A model generated the notes under the pieces. The model was not told the DNA's origin. It saw only the letters and a list, made by a program, of their open reading frames with translations, and made no database searches. Shown here in pieces: positions 15,889 through 24,934 of a DNA stretch of 33,228 bases. The translations under genes and the position numbers were made by a program. Every line of letters begins with the position of its first letter. The stretch's first letter is position 1. Source of the stretch: Ktedonobacterales bacterium (GTDB lineage: Bacteria; Chloroflexota; Ktedonobacteria; Ktedonobacterales; Ktedonobacteraceae); NCBI GenBank assembly GCA_027451525.1, contig DAIDJF010000060.1:1-33228 (forward strand), in the 5' to 3' direction.

Positions 15889-16833
15889 ATGAAGCAGAAA
15901 CCGTGGGATGATACTTTCAAGAAACTCATTCGTATACAACCAGAGGCATTTGTACAGTGGCTTAGTCCCAAGGCACACTTTCTCCAAGAACTTCCTCATA
16001 CGCTGGAACAGGAAGATTTGCATGTAGACGGTCTGCTGCAAGTTGAAATTGTTGGTCAACCAATGTTATTGCATATTGAGCTACAAACCTACCCCGACAC
16101 GCAGATGGCTGAGCGAATTTTACGGTATAATGTATTAGCGCATATGAAATATGACCTTCCTGTCTTATCGTATGTGATCTACCTGCTGGAAAGCAAAACA
16201 CTACCGTCCTCTCTGCTCATCTGGCGTTTTCCAGATGAACAAGAACAACTACGGTTTTCTTTTGATAGCATACATCTAGCACAGTTCTCTGTAGAAGATT
16301 TGCTCATCATGGATCTGAGTGGATTACTCCCACTCTTACCTCTCACGTCCAATGGGGCAAACAGTGAACAGATAGAGCGCATGTTTAACACCATTGAAAA
16401 TGCACAGGATCTGGCTGCGAGCGATAAAAAAGAATTGCAACTGATTGGTTACACATTAGCGTCTTTAATATATAGAAAGAAAAGCCCAGAGGAACAAGAC
16501 TGGCTCATCAGGAGGTTTAACGATATGCACGAGATCTTACGCGACACACCTATCTATCAAGCAATCTTACAGGAGGGTCGTCAACTTGGTGTGCAAGAGG
16601 GCCGCCAGATGGGGGTGCAAGAAGGTCGTCAAAACGAGTTGCGGAAGATGATCGTCGCGTTTGCCGAGGTTCGTTCAGCGCAATTGCGGCCCTTAGCGGA
16701 ACAGCAGGTACAGCTTATTCAAAGTACACGCACACTTGAGGATTTAACGCTCAAAGTCGGGCTGGCGCAGAACGCACAAGAGGTCGAGGAATTCCTCCTC
16801 CACTGGCATACACTTGGGAAAAACGAGGAATAA
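15889..16833 (+). CDS. Rpn/DUF4351-like PD-(D/E)XK nuclease family protein
   Basis: A 314-residue protein of the transposase-like Rpn family, which in E. coli promotes RecA-independent recombination through DNA cleavage. Residues 1-70 have the expected pattern: N-terminal WDDTFKKL, an Asp at D47 in VDGLL and E64-x-Q66 in HIELQT, matching a PD-(D/E)XK active site of the D...ExQ type. Near the C-terminus EGRQ recurs three times, spaced by (L/M)GVQ, followed by a helical region. GAGGAGG about 5 bases before ATG 15889 selects this start; an upstream ATG at 15772 would read through the leader repeat. Such genes are often multicopy and possibly mobile. Activity is inferred. Confidence 0.75.
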   Translation: MKQKPWDDTFKKLIRIQPEAFVQWLSPKAHFLQELPHTLEQEDLHVDGLLQVEIVGQPMLLHIELQTYPDTQMAERILRYNVLAHMKYDLPVLSYVIYLLESKTLPSSLLIWRFPDEQEQLRFSFDSIHLAQFSVEDLLIMDLSGLLPLLPLTSNGANSEQIERMFNTIENAQDLAASDKKELQLIGYTLASLIYRKKSPEEQDWLIRRFNDMHEILRDTPIYQAILQEGRQLGVQEGRQMGVQEGRQNELRKMIVAFAEVRSAQLRPLAEQQVQLIQSTRTLEDLTLKVGLAQNAQEVEEFLLHWHTLGKNEE

Positions 16834-16904
16834 GCAATTACAATAGTGAGCAGACGAATGAATACGAGGACTAATAATGCGTATTTAGCGGGAGATTTTT
16901 AGCG

Positions 16905-17564
16905 ATGGATAGAGAGACATGGCGTCGGGAGAAGCGGCGCATGGCGGAAACACGTTATGACACGCTTTTCGCGCATGACTATGACGAACACTGGGGACAT
17001 ATCAATTCCTCGCATCGCACTTTTTTAGAACGCTTTCTTGCACGCTGTCGTCCAGGCGGCACAATCCTCGATGCCGCCTGTGGCACAGGCAAATACTGGC
17101 AGATCATTCTCAACAGCCAGCATCGCGTTATGGGTATCGACCAGTCACAGCAGATGCTCAACCGCGCTAAAGCAAAATTTCCTGACATACAGGTCGAGAA
17201 ACTGGGCATACAGGAGATGCACTTTAACGATGTATTCGCTGGCATCATCTGCATGGACGCGATGGAGTTTGTCTTCCCTGAAGATTGGCCCATTGTTCTC
17301 AGCAATTTCTACCGCGCCTTGCAGCCCAGCGGCCATCTTTATCTAACTGTAGAGATCATCGACGCAGAAGAGTTGGCCGTATCACAGCGCGAAGCACAAC
17401 GTAAACAGATGCCGATTGTCGCAGGTGAGTTCGCACACGAGGCCAGTTACCACTATTACCCCACTCTGGGGCAGGTGCGCTCATGGCTGAGTGCCGCCCA
17501 TTTTACGCTGGTAGAAGAGGGCGAAAGCGACGGCTATTATCATCTAGCAGCACAAAAAGCATAG
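16905..17564 (+). CDS. Class I SAM-dependent methyltransferase
   Basis: A 219-residue cytoplasmic methyltransferase. SAM-binding motif I is LDAACGTGKYW (about residues 55-65), followed by GIDQSQQML (motif II) and IICMDAMEFV (motif III/IV region). The fold fits the Methyltransf_11/25 group, whose substrates are small molecules, often quinones or natural products. GGGAGA about 10 bases upstream supports ATG 16905; ATG at 16941 is an in-frame alternative. A hairpin overlaps its stop codon. The substrate cannot be inferred from the neighbours. Confidence 0.85.
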   Translation: MDRETWRREKRRMAETRYDTLFAHDYDEHWGHINSSHRTFLERFLARCRPGGTILDAACGTGKYWQIILNSQHRVMGIDQSQQMLNRAKAKFPDIQVEKLGIQEMHFNDVFAGIICMDAMEFVFPEDWPIVLSNFYRALQPSGHLYLTVEIIDAEELAVSQREAQRKQMPIVAGEFAHEASYHYYPTLGQVRSWLSAAHFTLVEEGESDGYYHLAAQKA

Positions 17565-17592
17565 AGAGCCAGGCAAATGCCTGACTCTCTAT
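17561..17592. terminator. Hairpin between convergent genes
   Basis: ATAGAGAGCCAGGCA and TGCCTGACTCTCTAT pair with one mismatch around a minimal loop. The stem includes the methyltransferase stop codon. It stands between the convergent methyltransferase and EXORDIUM-like genes and can act in both directions. No strong U-tract is present. Confidence 0.55.
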
Positions 17593-17639
17593 AGTGTCGT
17601 AACTTACTAATTTTTTACTACTACGATACAATACTACGA

Positions 17640-18554
17640 TTACGGTCCCGCCTGCACACAGGCACTCTGGGCGTTATCCCATTCTTCTTGCACGATGTAG
17701 GGATGACCATTCCAATTTTCATTGGAGCCATCGCTATTCGTATTACCGTACACGAAATTGCACTTGTCGCCAATCTCATTCCCACTGGAGTCATACCAGG
17801 CGGAGAGTAGTGGGTCGGTCGCAGCTTCGATCTGCTCGTGCGAAATGGTGCTGATCTCAGCATCGGTATCAGCATCGCCATTGGGGTTGCCATTGGGCAG
17901 TGGACCACAGCCCTGCAGGCTCGTCCCATCGTAGGGCATCGCAGCATAAATCGTGTTAGTGCTGAATGTGTTGTGATAGGCACAGAACTGCGAGAAGCTG
18001 CAATAGCCACTCGTGCAGAGGTTTTCGCCATAGGCTAAGAAGACAAAAAACATGGTAGACATGCTTGGTGCCCACCCGTTGACATTCATCGCGTTGTTGA
18101 CCTCGTTCTGAATGTCAGAATCTTGTAGTGTCATAGAGGGATACGCCGCTGTATCAACCCAACTACCCGCTAAAACAGCATTGCTTGCCACGCCGCCTGT
18201 CGAGTCAGCATACTGCGTGTTGTTGTGGTAGAGGCCAGAACTTCCTACATCTCCGAAGTAACGTTGGATTAACCCATTATACGAGGAACTGACGTACGAA
18301 CCCGTTGGCTCCCAGAAAATGGCGTAGACATGCATGGTGCCAGCCATAACAGGTCCGCCATTATACGTGAGATTGGTCCCCGCGCTGGCAAACCCTTTGG
18401 CTCCATGCCGCGCCCACAAAAAATGTGGTTGGGATGCCTGCGCAGAGTGACGCACCGCCGCATTTGCTGTAAACGGCATAATCAGACTTACGCTCAAAAT
18501 CGCGCAAAGCGTCAATACTGATAATACGAGATACCTACGGACACGTTTTTGCAA
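17640..18554 (-). CDS. Secreted EXORDIUM/PHI-1-like protein with HExxE motif
   Basis: A 304-residue exported protein. A basic start and hydrophobic core (LSVLTLCAILSVSLIMPF) ending TANA form a signal peptide. The mature part has YNGGPVMAG near its start and SHEQIEAATDP...AWYDSSGNEIGDKC later. This layout recalls the phosphate-induced protein 1/EXORDIUM family and related bacterial secreted proteins. HEQIE resembles HExxH zinc sites but with Glu as third residue, so a protease activity is uncertain. Several Cys residues (ENLCTSGYC, QGCGP, DKC) suggest disulfides. I chose TTG 18554 because AAGGAG lies 8 bases upstream; an in-frame TTG at 18581 would overlap that site. The family assignment is by pattern only. 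Confidence 0.65.
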   Translation of the reverse strand: MQKRVRRYLVLSVLTLCAILSVSLIMPFTANAAVRHSAQASQPHFLWARHGAKGFASAGTNLTYNGGPVMAGTMHVYAIFWEPTGSYVSSSYNGLIQRYFGDVGSSGLYHNNTQYADSTGGVASNAVLAGSWVDTAAYPSMTLQDSDIQNEVNNAMNVNGWAPSMSTMFFVFLAYGENLCTSGYCSFSQFCAYHNTFSTNTIYAAMPYDGTSLQGCGPLPNGNPNGDADTDAEISTISHEQIEAATDPLLSAWYDSSGNEIGDKCNFVYGNTNSDGSNENWNGHPYIVQEEWDNAQSACVQAGP

Positions 18555-18928
18555 AGACAAAACTCCTTTTCTTCCTGACAAGTATTATCCTTCCCTCTGT
18601 GTTCAGGACACTACCCGTCCTCTGGAATGTTGCCAGCACACCATTTTATGTGCCTGGCCGATTACCTGAACAATCTGTAATACGTCGCATCAAAGTATTT
18701 ATTCACATGTTTGCTGAAAAAAGAATATTTTATGCGTATTAGTGGATTTTACATTCTATAATAAGGCTATTTTATATAAAAATCACACATCTGCAGGCTT
18801 GCGGGCATAATAGCAGGAGAAGGAATGGAGCAAATAATCTGGATGGGAACTTTTCGTGACCGGTAACGTTTAGATGATAGGCAGAGATACAAACGCTTTA
18901 GTCAGACCAGAAGACCAGAAAGGAACCA
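18555..18928. other. Divergent intergenic region
   Basis: This AT-rich gap separates two divergent genes. It contains a good -10 box TATAAT at 18757-18762 facing right, without a clear -35. A tiny frame at 18825-18866 (13 residues, MEQIIWMGTFRDR) has AGGAG 5 bases upstream; it could be a leader peptide or chance. I see no repeat or RNA gene here. Confidence 0.4.
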
Positions 18929-19426
18929 TTGAGAGAGATGAACGCAAGGAATGTACATGGTTTTCGCTTATTTGGCAGCATCCTCTTATGCATCATTATT
19001 GGCAGTGTATTAGCGGCATGCAATAGTCCATTTGCCAGCACACCAGCCCCAACACCCACAACTGCTCCAGCAAGTAACGCGCCAGCACAGGATTGCGGTA
19101 AGATTGCCCTCGGCCCCAATGGGACAGTATTGAAATTAGGCCCTGGTCAACAAACAGGACAATGTTTCTTGAAAGCCTATCAACATTGTCAAAATGCCAC
19201 GCTCACCTTCGCGCAGAGTGGAGTAGACACGGTGACAACGCACATTTTTACAATTAAACAGGCCGCTGGTCAGTGTGCCGTTGTTGATGTCTCACAACAT
19301 ACCGTCATTCCGCAACCCCCCAAGACGCTGAACACATATATCTGCACAGGCGTAACGCAACAAAAAAACGCGCTCCTCTTTACGGGGTGTGGCAGTGATG
19401 GAGATATCACCGTCCCAACTGTTTAA
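18929..19426 (+). CDS. Small lipoprotein of unknown function
   Basis: A 165-residue lipoprotein. Lipobox VLAAC puts the lipidated Cys at residue 31. A Thr/Pro/Ala-rich linker (about 35-52) follows, then a compact domain of about 110 residues with six Cys (QDCGKI, GQCFLK, HCQNA, GQCAVV, ICTGV, GCGSDG), probably three disulfides. I do not recognise the domain. The start is uncertain: TTG 18929 lies 4 bases after AAAGGA (18919-18924), while ATG 18938 lies 13 bases after it. Both give a sound signal peptide. Confidence 0.65.
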   Translation: MREMNARNVHGFRLFGSILLCIIIGSVLAACNSPFASTPAPTPTTAPASNAPAQDCGKIALGPNGTVLKLGPGQQTGQCFLKAYQHCQNATLTFAQSGVDTVTTHIFTIKQAAGQCAVVDVSQHTVIPQPPKTLNTYICTGVTQQKNALLFTGCGSDGDITVPTV

Positions 19427-19630
19427 ACCCTTCATACTGTAATGTCTCGTAAAGACTCATTTATCGCGTCCGTCGTGCCTATGCAGCAACTATGCCCTAC
19501 CCCATTTACCATGCCAGAGGGAAACAGACATCATTGGCCCACGGACACGGACGCGATAATCGTCTTTAACAAATTACAATGGGATGTAAGATCGGAAGAC
19601 GATCTCTTTATACCCGAAACACCATAAAAT

Positions 19631-19770
19631 ACCGTAGGGACATGATTTATCTTGTCCAGCGGCGATTTATCGCCAGTCATGCCTGCGGGAATATCCTCCT
19701 GCAAGGCATTTCATTTTGCCTGCACTGGCGATAAATCGCCGCTGGACAAGATAAATCATGTCCCTACGGT
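19631..19770. repeat. 140-bp inverted-repeat element with perfect 47-bp arms
   Basis: Arms 19631-19677 and 19724-19770 are perfectly complementary over 47 bases around a 46-base centre. Outer ends are ACCGTAGGGACATG and CATGTCCCTACGGT. Within each arm GGCGATTTATCGCC is a smaller palindrome. There is no coding capacity. It sits in the 422-base gap between the convergent lipoprotein and glycosyltransferase genes and could also stop transcription. It looks like a MITE or similar dispersed element. The rest of the gap 19427-19848 shows nothing I can support. Confidence 0.8.
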
Positions 19771-19848
19771 TTTTACGGTATTAATTTTTGAACTCCATCA
19801 TCGGTCCTACGATTTTTCCGACATTTTACGTAGAGAATGGCCGCTTAT

Positions 19849-21516
19849 TTAGGCAGTTGTAGAATAGAGGCGAATTGTGACGGTGCGCGTGACGATCTGG
19901 CCGATAAAATGGTAGTGGCTATCCAGCCAGTGTTGCGCGGCTAACGCACGAGCGGCAGCAGCATCATCTGGCACACGCCCCACGACAAAGAAGAGGCGTG
20001 CATGTTGCGCACCATAGGCCGCCAGGTCCGTTGGATTGACAGCGGCCTCGTAGCCAGTGGCAGGATTCTGCGGTCCAAAGTTCGCCCACGAAAATGCCCC
20101 AGGCGAGTTTTGCTCGAAGTGGGCCGCACTCGGATAAGCATGCAGATAATACTCGACGGAGATCTGGCAGCCCTGCTCTACAGCATTATCATAACAGACA
20201 ATGCCATCACCTGTTTGATAGTGCTGAATCAGCCAGTGTACTGTCGAGTTCCAGTCCTCAACCTGCGCGCTGGCATAATAGAGCGGAACCGCGTTCAGCG
20301 CGACCAGCAACACAACAAAAGCCGCAAGTACCTGCATAAGTTGGACAAAACGGGAATGCGACAGCCGTAGCATAAACGGGAAGCTCGCTAGCAGGCACAG
20401 AGCGGGAACCACGACGACAAGGTAGCGACTGGAGAAGAGACGGAGCGAAGTATGCGAGATCACATAACTGGTTAGCGTCGGCACTGCTAACCAGCACAAA
20501 ACAATGATAATAAATGGTACCGCTTGAGCAGCAACTGAAAATGATGCCTCTATTTGCGCGTGAAGAGAGCCAGGTTTGGGGCGCACAAACCCAGCCAGTG
20601 CTAGCAATACGCCAGCAATACACACAAGAGTCAAGAGGACGAGATATTGTTTATTATACCCGCTCATCGTCGCAAAAAGATTGATGAGATCCTGCCAGTG
20701 AGGGATAGGCAACCAGCCAGTTTTGGCCCCCACGCGACTCTCCAACACCATCGGAATACTCGACACAGCAATGGCAGCGAGCGAAATACCAAAGGCAAGC
20801 AAGTGCTTGCGCAACCGTTCTTGCCAGACGTTGGGGATGAGCAGCACAAGCACAAAGGCAACGACCTGAGAGAAAAGCACAAACGCGCTGAAAAGTTGTG
20901 CATAGACCGCCAGCACACTCGCGATTACATAGCAGAGCCACCAGCGACGTTGCGGCGTAGAGGCGGTCCACGCGCTCAACAGAGCAAACCAGGAAATGCA
21001 GAGTAGCAAGAGTTGCAGGCTGTAGGAGCGCGTTTGTTGGGCATACGTCAATTGCAGAAAATTCAGCAGGTAGAGGCCTGCACCAACAATACCTGCGCTC
21101 ATACTCAGAAAACGTCGTCCCAACATATAGACAATGCCCGTACTTAGCGCGGCAAAAATTGCTGAGGGCAGGCGCACCACCACTTCGGTCGGATTCCAGC
21201 CAAGCCAGCCCGTAAAGGCTAGCCAGAAATGCAGGAACAGATAATATAGTTCCATGTTCGGCTCTGGCCCGAAAATAATATGCCAGAGTAGCGGCAATGG
21301 CTGACGCGCCAGCTCCACCGAAAAGGCTTCATCGAACCAGATACTCGGATTGCCCAAGCGGTAGAGATCAAACGCGAGGGCAATCGCGCACAACAGTAAA
21401 GGGACAGTCCATTCGCTCGCAATCTGCCAGCGCGTATAGGCTACCCGCCTCTGCTTATTTGGATTGGAGTCATTCTTTTGTGCAGTTGCATCTATCTTGC
21501 CGCTCGCCTGTAACAT
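19849..21516 (-). CDS. GT-C membrane glycosyltransferase (ArnT/GT39-like), copy 1
   Basis: A 555-residue integral membrane protein of the PMT/ArnT-type glycosyltransferase group, which transfers sugars from lipid-linked donors outside the membrane. FDEA (61-64) in the first loop is the acidic catalytic motif. About ten membrane helices fill residues 36-410, and a soluble C-terminal domain of about 140 residues follows. GGAGAG is 5 bases before ATG. It lies 35 bases after its paralog in one leftward operon. Residues 49-123 are identical to the paralog at 74 of 75 positions while the rest is far less alike. Acceptor and donor are unknown. Confidence 0.85.
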   Translation of the reverse strand: MLQASGKIDATAQKNDSNPNKQRRVAYTRWQIASEWTVPLLLCAIALAFDLYRLGNPSIWFDEAFSVELARQPLPLLWHIIFGPEPNMELYYLFLHFWLAFTGWLGWNPTEVVVRLPSAIFAALSTGIVYMLGRRFLSMSAGIVGAGLYLLNFLQLTYAQQTRSYSLQLLLLCISWFALLSAWTASTPQRRWWLCYVIASVLAVYAQLFSAFVLFSQVVAFVLVLLIPNVWQERLRKHLLAFGISLAAIAVSSIPMVLESRVGAKTGWLPIPHWQDLINLFATMSGYNKQYLVLLTLVCIAGVLLALAGFVRPKPGSLHAQIEASFSVAAQAVPFIIIVLCWLAVPTLTSYVISHTSLRLFSSRYLVVVVPALCLLASFPFMLRLSHSRFVQLMQVLAAFVVLLVALNAVPLYYASAQVEDWNSTVHWLIQHYQTGDGIVCYDNAVEQGCQISVEYYLHAYPSAAHFEQNSPGAFSWANFGPQNPATGYEAAVNPTDLAAYGAQHARLFFVVGRVPDDAAAARALAAQHWLDSHYHFIGQIVTRTVTIRLYSTTA

Positions 21517-21551
21517 CTGTACTCTCCGCTGTACCGCTTCAAAAAAATATG

Positions 21552-23255
21552 TTAGCTTTTTCCGACCTCTTCTTTTACATACAAACGAACAGTTACTGTT
21601 CGGGTCACTATTATTCCGACTAAATGGTAGTGGCTATTGAGCCACTGAATCGCCACTTGAGCACGTGCATCAGCACTGGCATCAGGAATACGCCCCGTGA
21701 TATAAAAGAGGCGCGCATGAGTTGCCATATAAGCAGAAAGAGCATGAGTATCGACAGCAGCTTCGTAACCAGTAGTTGGGTTGGCGGGACCATAAGCAGT
21801 CCAGGAATACGCCCCAGGTGAGTTTTGCTCGAAGTGAGCGGCCCCTGGATAGGCATGCAGGTAATACTCGACGGAAATTTGACAGCCCTGCACATTGTCG
21901 TAACACACAATGCCATCACCCGTCTGATACTGCTGACTCAGCCAGTGCGTCGTCGAATTCCAATCTTCGACCTGCGCGCTGGCATAGTAAAGCGGCACGC
22001 GATGCATAGCCAGAGCACATAAAAGCAGCGCAAGTACAACCTGCACAACACGCCAGCGCAACGTTGCGACACCTAAACCGACCAGTAGACAGAGCGGTGG
22101 CACAATCACGACGAGATAGCGACTCGAAAATAGGCGTGTAGTGCCTTGCGAGACGACGTAGCTCAACACAACTGGAATAACCAGCCAGCACACCATTGCG
22201 ATAGCAAAGTACAGGCGTTGCCGCGCTCTCTCCTCATCTCCGCCAAGTGGTATTGTGCTAGAACGCACAGTAGCAATTGTTGTTTTCTCCATCAATAGCA
22301 AGAAACGGAGAAGCACCAAACGCCCACGCGCAAATTGACGCAGTGCCACTACAGCCAGTCCTAACAAACATAGCGCGCATAATGCCAGCAGGTAGGATTT
22401 GCTCTCTCCGCTGATCGTCAGAAAAAGATGGTACATATCATGCAAGTGGGGTATCGGTAACCAACCAGTCTTAGAGCCGTGACGGCTAACCCACAAGAGC
22501 GGAGCAATCAAGACCCCAATACTACATAGGCTCACGCTAAAATTCATCATCTGCGGCAAACGTTTTCGCCATGTAGCAGACAGCAGCAACAAGAGGACTA
22601 TGACCGTTGCCATCTGCGCGCACAGGATAAGCAAACTAAAGAGTTGCGCATAGGCAGCTAACGTCATTGTCACAACATACCAGAACCACCAACGTTTCCG
22701 CGACCTTGGTGTGGTCAGCGCGTATAAGAGCACAAGCCAGGCGATACACAGCAGCAACAATTGCAGACTATAGGACCGTGTTTGCTGCGCATAGGTCAAT
22801 TGCAGATCGTTAAGCAGGTACAGTGCCGTGGCAACGCTTGCTCCAAGCGCACCTAGAAAACGCTGTCCCAGCAAAAACACAACCCCTGTACTGAAAGCAG
22901 CGAAGATGGCCGAGGGCAGGCGCACCACCACCTCAGTCGGACTCCAGCCGAGCCAGCCCGTGAAGGCCAGCCAGAAGTGCAGAAACAAATAGTAGAGTTC
23001 CATGTTCGGCTCCGGCCCGAAAATAATATGCCAGAGCAGCGGCAACGGCTGACGCGCCAGTTCCACTGAAAAGGCTTCATCAAACCAGATGCTTGGATTG
23101 CCCAACCGATAAAGATCAAAAGTAAGCGCAACAGTCGCAAATATACAGGCCAACAACCATACGGGAAGATCTTGTTGCTGTTTTGGCGGCTTTTGTAGCT
23201 CTGGGCGGAGAATGCGTACCCTGCGCTTCACCACCACCCCACGTCTCTGTACCAT
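21552..23255 (-). CDS. GT-C membrane glycosyltransferase (ArnT/GT39-like), copy 2
   Basis: A 567-residue paralog of the downstream gene, with the same FDEA motif (about residues 58-61), a similar helix count, and a C-terminal domain sharing YYASAQVEDWNST and YQTGDGIVCYDN. Its middle is longer, with an extra basic insert (near residues 320-350, KTTIATVRSS). I chose ATG 23255 because AAAGG stands 6 bases upstream; a start at 23291 lacks such a site. The N-terminus is very basic (KRRVRILRP). It is the first gene of the pair, and a TATACT (23315-23310 on the minus strand) may be its -10 box. Confidence 0.85.
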   Translation of the reverse strand: MVQRRGVVVKRRVRILRPELQKPPKQQQDLPVWLLACIFATVALTFDLYRLGNPSIWFDEAFSVELARQPLPLLWHIIFGPEPNMELYYLFLHFWLAFTGWLGWSPTEVVVRLPSAIFAAFSTGVVFLLGQRFLGALGASVATALYLLNDLQLTYAQQTRSYSLQLLLLCIAWLVLLYALTTPRSRKRWWFWYVVTMTLAAYAQLFSLLILCAQMATVIVLLLLLSATWRKRLPQMMNFSVSLCSIGVLIAPLLWVSRHGSKTGWLPIPHLHDMYHLFLTISGESKSYLLALCALCLLGLAVVALRQFARGRLVLLRFLLLMEKTTIATVRSSTIPLGGDEERARQRLYFAIAMVCWLVIPVVLSYVVSQGTTRLFSSRYLVVIVPPLCLLVGLGVATLRWRVVQVVLALLLCALAMHRVPLYYASAQVEDWNSTTHWLSQQYQTGDGIVCYDNVQGCQISVEYYLHAYPGAAHFEQNSPGAYSWTAYGPANPTTGYEAAVDTHALSAYMATHARLFYITGRIPDASADARAQVAIQWLNSHYHLVGIIVTRTVTVRLYVKEEVGKS

Positions 23256-23346
23256 CTCAAACCCTTTCAAAACATCCACACAGAGAAACACGATAAGACT
23301 CTACCATTTAGTATACTGAGTACTGATAGCGTCTCGAGCAGGTTTC

Positions 23347-23355
23347 TGCTATAAT
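23347..23355 (+). promoter_or_regulatory. Extended -10 promoter of hisS
   Basis: TGCTATAAT gives an extended -10 (TGn plus perfect TATAAT at 23350-23355), 36 bases before the hisS start. No clear -35 is visible, as is usual for extended -10 promoters. Confidence 0.55.
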
Positions 23356-23391
23356 GGGTGCGCATTGATGTAGGAGAGGAGCAGCATAGCC

Positions 23392-24690
23392 ATGCCTGAA
23401 CACTATAAAGCACTACAGGGATTCCGTGATATTCTCCCTGACGAACAACCGTACTGGCGTTTTGTGGAAGAGACAGCAGCAGCGGTTGCACATTTATATG
23501 GCTACAAACGCATTGAAACACCACTATTAGAAGATACTGCAATCTATCGGCGCACGGCGGGCGAGGGAACCGATATTGTCGATAAAGAGATGTATAGCTT
23601 TGATGATCGCCCTGACAAGGACGGCAAAAGCGACAATATCGCCTTACGGCCAGAAGGCACAGCGGGCGTAGTACGCGCCTATCTCGAACATGGCATGTTC
23701 AAGCTCCCGCAGCCAGTCAAGCTTTATTATATGAGCACGCCCATGTTTCGCCGCGACAAGCCACAGGCGGGTCGCTACCGCGAACATCACCAGTTCGGGT
23801 GCGAGGCACTCGGTGAAAGCGATCCAGCAATTGATGCTGAGATGATTGGCTTACTCTATCAGGTCTATATGCAACTTGGCTTGCGCCATATTCGCGTTCA
23901 TCTCAACAGTATCGGAGATCGCAATTGCCGTCCACAGTACATCGAGACGTTGCGCGACTACTATCGCCCGTTGCTCTCGACGTGTTGTGAGGATTGTCAG
24001 GTTCGTTTTTATAAAAACCCTTTGCGCCTGCTCGACTGCAAGGAAGCCCAGGATCAGCCAAAGATTGAGAACGCCCCCAAGATCGCGGATAGCCTGTGTG
24101 AGCCGTGTCGCGAACACTTTGCCGCCGTGCAACGTTACCTCACCAACTATGGCGTGCCGTTCTCGCTCAACTCGCTCCTCGTGCGTGGACTGGACTACTA
24201 CACGCGCACGGTCTTTGAGTTCACCTCTGAGCGCGATAAAAACGCTCTCAATGGCGGTGGACGCTATGATGGTCTGGCGGAAATTCTCGGTGGACAGCCC
24301 ACGCCGGGTATCGGCTTTGGCATGGGCATGGAGCGCATCATTCTAGAGATGAAACGGCAAGGTGTCACACCGCCCGTAGAGGAACATACCCATGCCTTCG
24401 TTGTCGCGCTCGGCAAGACGGCAGAGGTCAAGGATGCCACCGTGCAACTGGTCGCCGACCTGCGCCACTCAGGCATTAAGGCCGAGATGAGCTATGGTGA
24501 TCGGGGCTTCAAGGCACAGATGAAACAGGTCAAATCATCCAGCGCGGATTATGCACTACTACTGGGCGAGGATGAACTGGCGCAGGGCCTCGTTACAGTA
24601 AAAGATCAGCGTAGCAACGAGGCAGGCATGGAAGCGCAGCAAGTACAGATCAAACGTGAAGAGATTGTGGACTATCTAAAAGAGTATTAG
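23392..24690 (+). CDS. hisS: Histidine--tRNA ligase
   Basis: A 432-residue class II aminoacyl-tRNA synthetase that charges tRNA-His in the cytoplasm. Motif 2 is FRRDKPQAGRYREHHQFGCE (119-138). The histidine-specific box is LVRGLDYYTRTVFEF, followed by GGGRYDGL. Motif 3 is GFGMGMERII. A C-terminal anticodon-binding domain of about 95 residues follows. A Cys-rich stretch (STCCEDCQ ... LCEPC, about residues 197-239) forms a CxxC-type insertion seen in some HisRS. AGGAGAGGAG precedes ATG. It heads a rightward housekeeping run. Confidence 0.96.
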   Translation: MPEHYKALQGFRDILPDEQPYWRFVEETAAAVAHLYGYKRIETPLLEDTAIYRRTAGEGTDIVDKEMYSFDDRPDKDGKSDNIALRPEGTAGVVRAYLEHGMFKLPQPVKLYYMSTPMFRRDKPQAGRYREHHQFGCEALGESDPAIDAEMIGLLYQVYMQLGLRHIRVHLNSIGDRNCRPQYIETLRDYYRPLLSTCCEDCQVRFYKNPLRLLDCKEAQDQPKIENAPKIADSLCEPCREHFAAVQRYLTNYGVPFSLNSLLVRGLDYYTRTVFEFTSERDKNALNGGGRYDGLAEILGGQPTPGIGFGMGMERIILEMKRQGVTPPVEEHTHAFVVALGKTAEVKDATVQLVADLRHSGIKAEMSYGDRGFKAQMKQVKSSSADYALLLGEDELAQGLVTVKDQRSNEAGMEAQQVQIKREEIVDYLKEY

Positions 24691-24712
24691 TGGGGCGTGA
24701 TATGTAAATGCG

Positions 24713-24757
24713 GCATAATACCTGGCTTGGCTAAAGAAGACAGGTATTATGCTCTTT
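24713..24757 (+). terminator. Intrinsic terminator of hisS
   Basis: GCATAATACCTG (24713-24724) and CAGGTATTATGC (24741-24752) pair perfectly around a 16-base loop and are followed by TCTTT. Confidence 0.7.
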
Positions 24758-24882
24758 ACCATCATATAGATAAAAAGCTCGCGTCACTGATGTCATTACA
24801 AAACCGCAACTTTCATGTAATACAACGCTAATAGAGATCACTCTTCATTAGGAATTTTTTCCCAGATTGGGTTCCATGCCTG

Positions 24883-24891
24883 TGTTATAAT
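24883..24891 (+). promoter_or_regulatory. Extended -10 promoter upstream of the MBL-fold gene
   Basis: TGTTATAAT carries TGn plus TATAAT (24886-24891), 43 bases before the start codon. It is the same class as the hisS promoter and likely drives the gene run up to dtd. Confidence 0.55.
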
Positions 24892-24934
24892 GTTGCCAGT
24901 GTTCATCGTCTAAGGGCCAGGAAGGAACAGCAAC

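Noticed and set aside
19442..19627. 61-residue reading frame
   Set aside because: No ribosome binding site, odd composition and no recognisable motif; it lies in a gap with a repeat element.
24904..24934. SRP RNA-like string GGCCAGGAAGGAACAGCAAC
   Set aside because: It resembles the SRP RNA tetraloop region, but no pairing arms surround it and it serves as the ribosome binding site of the MBL-fold gene.
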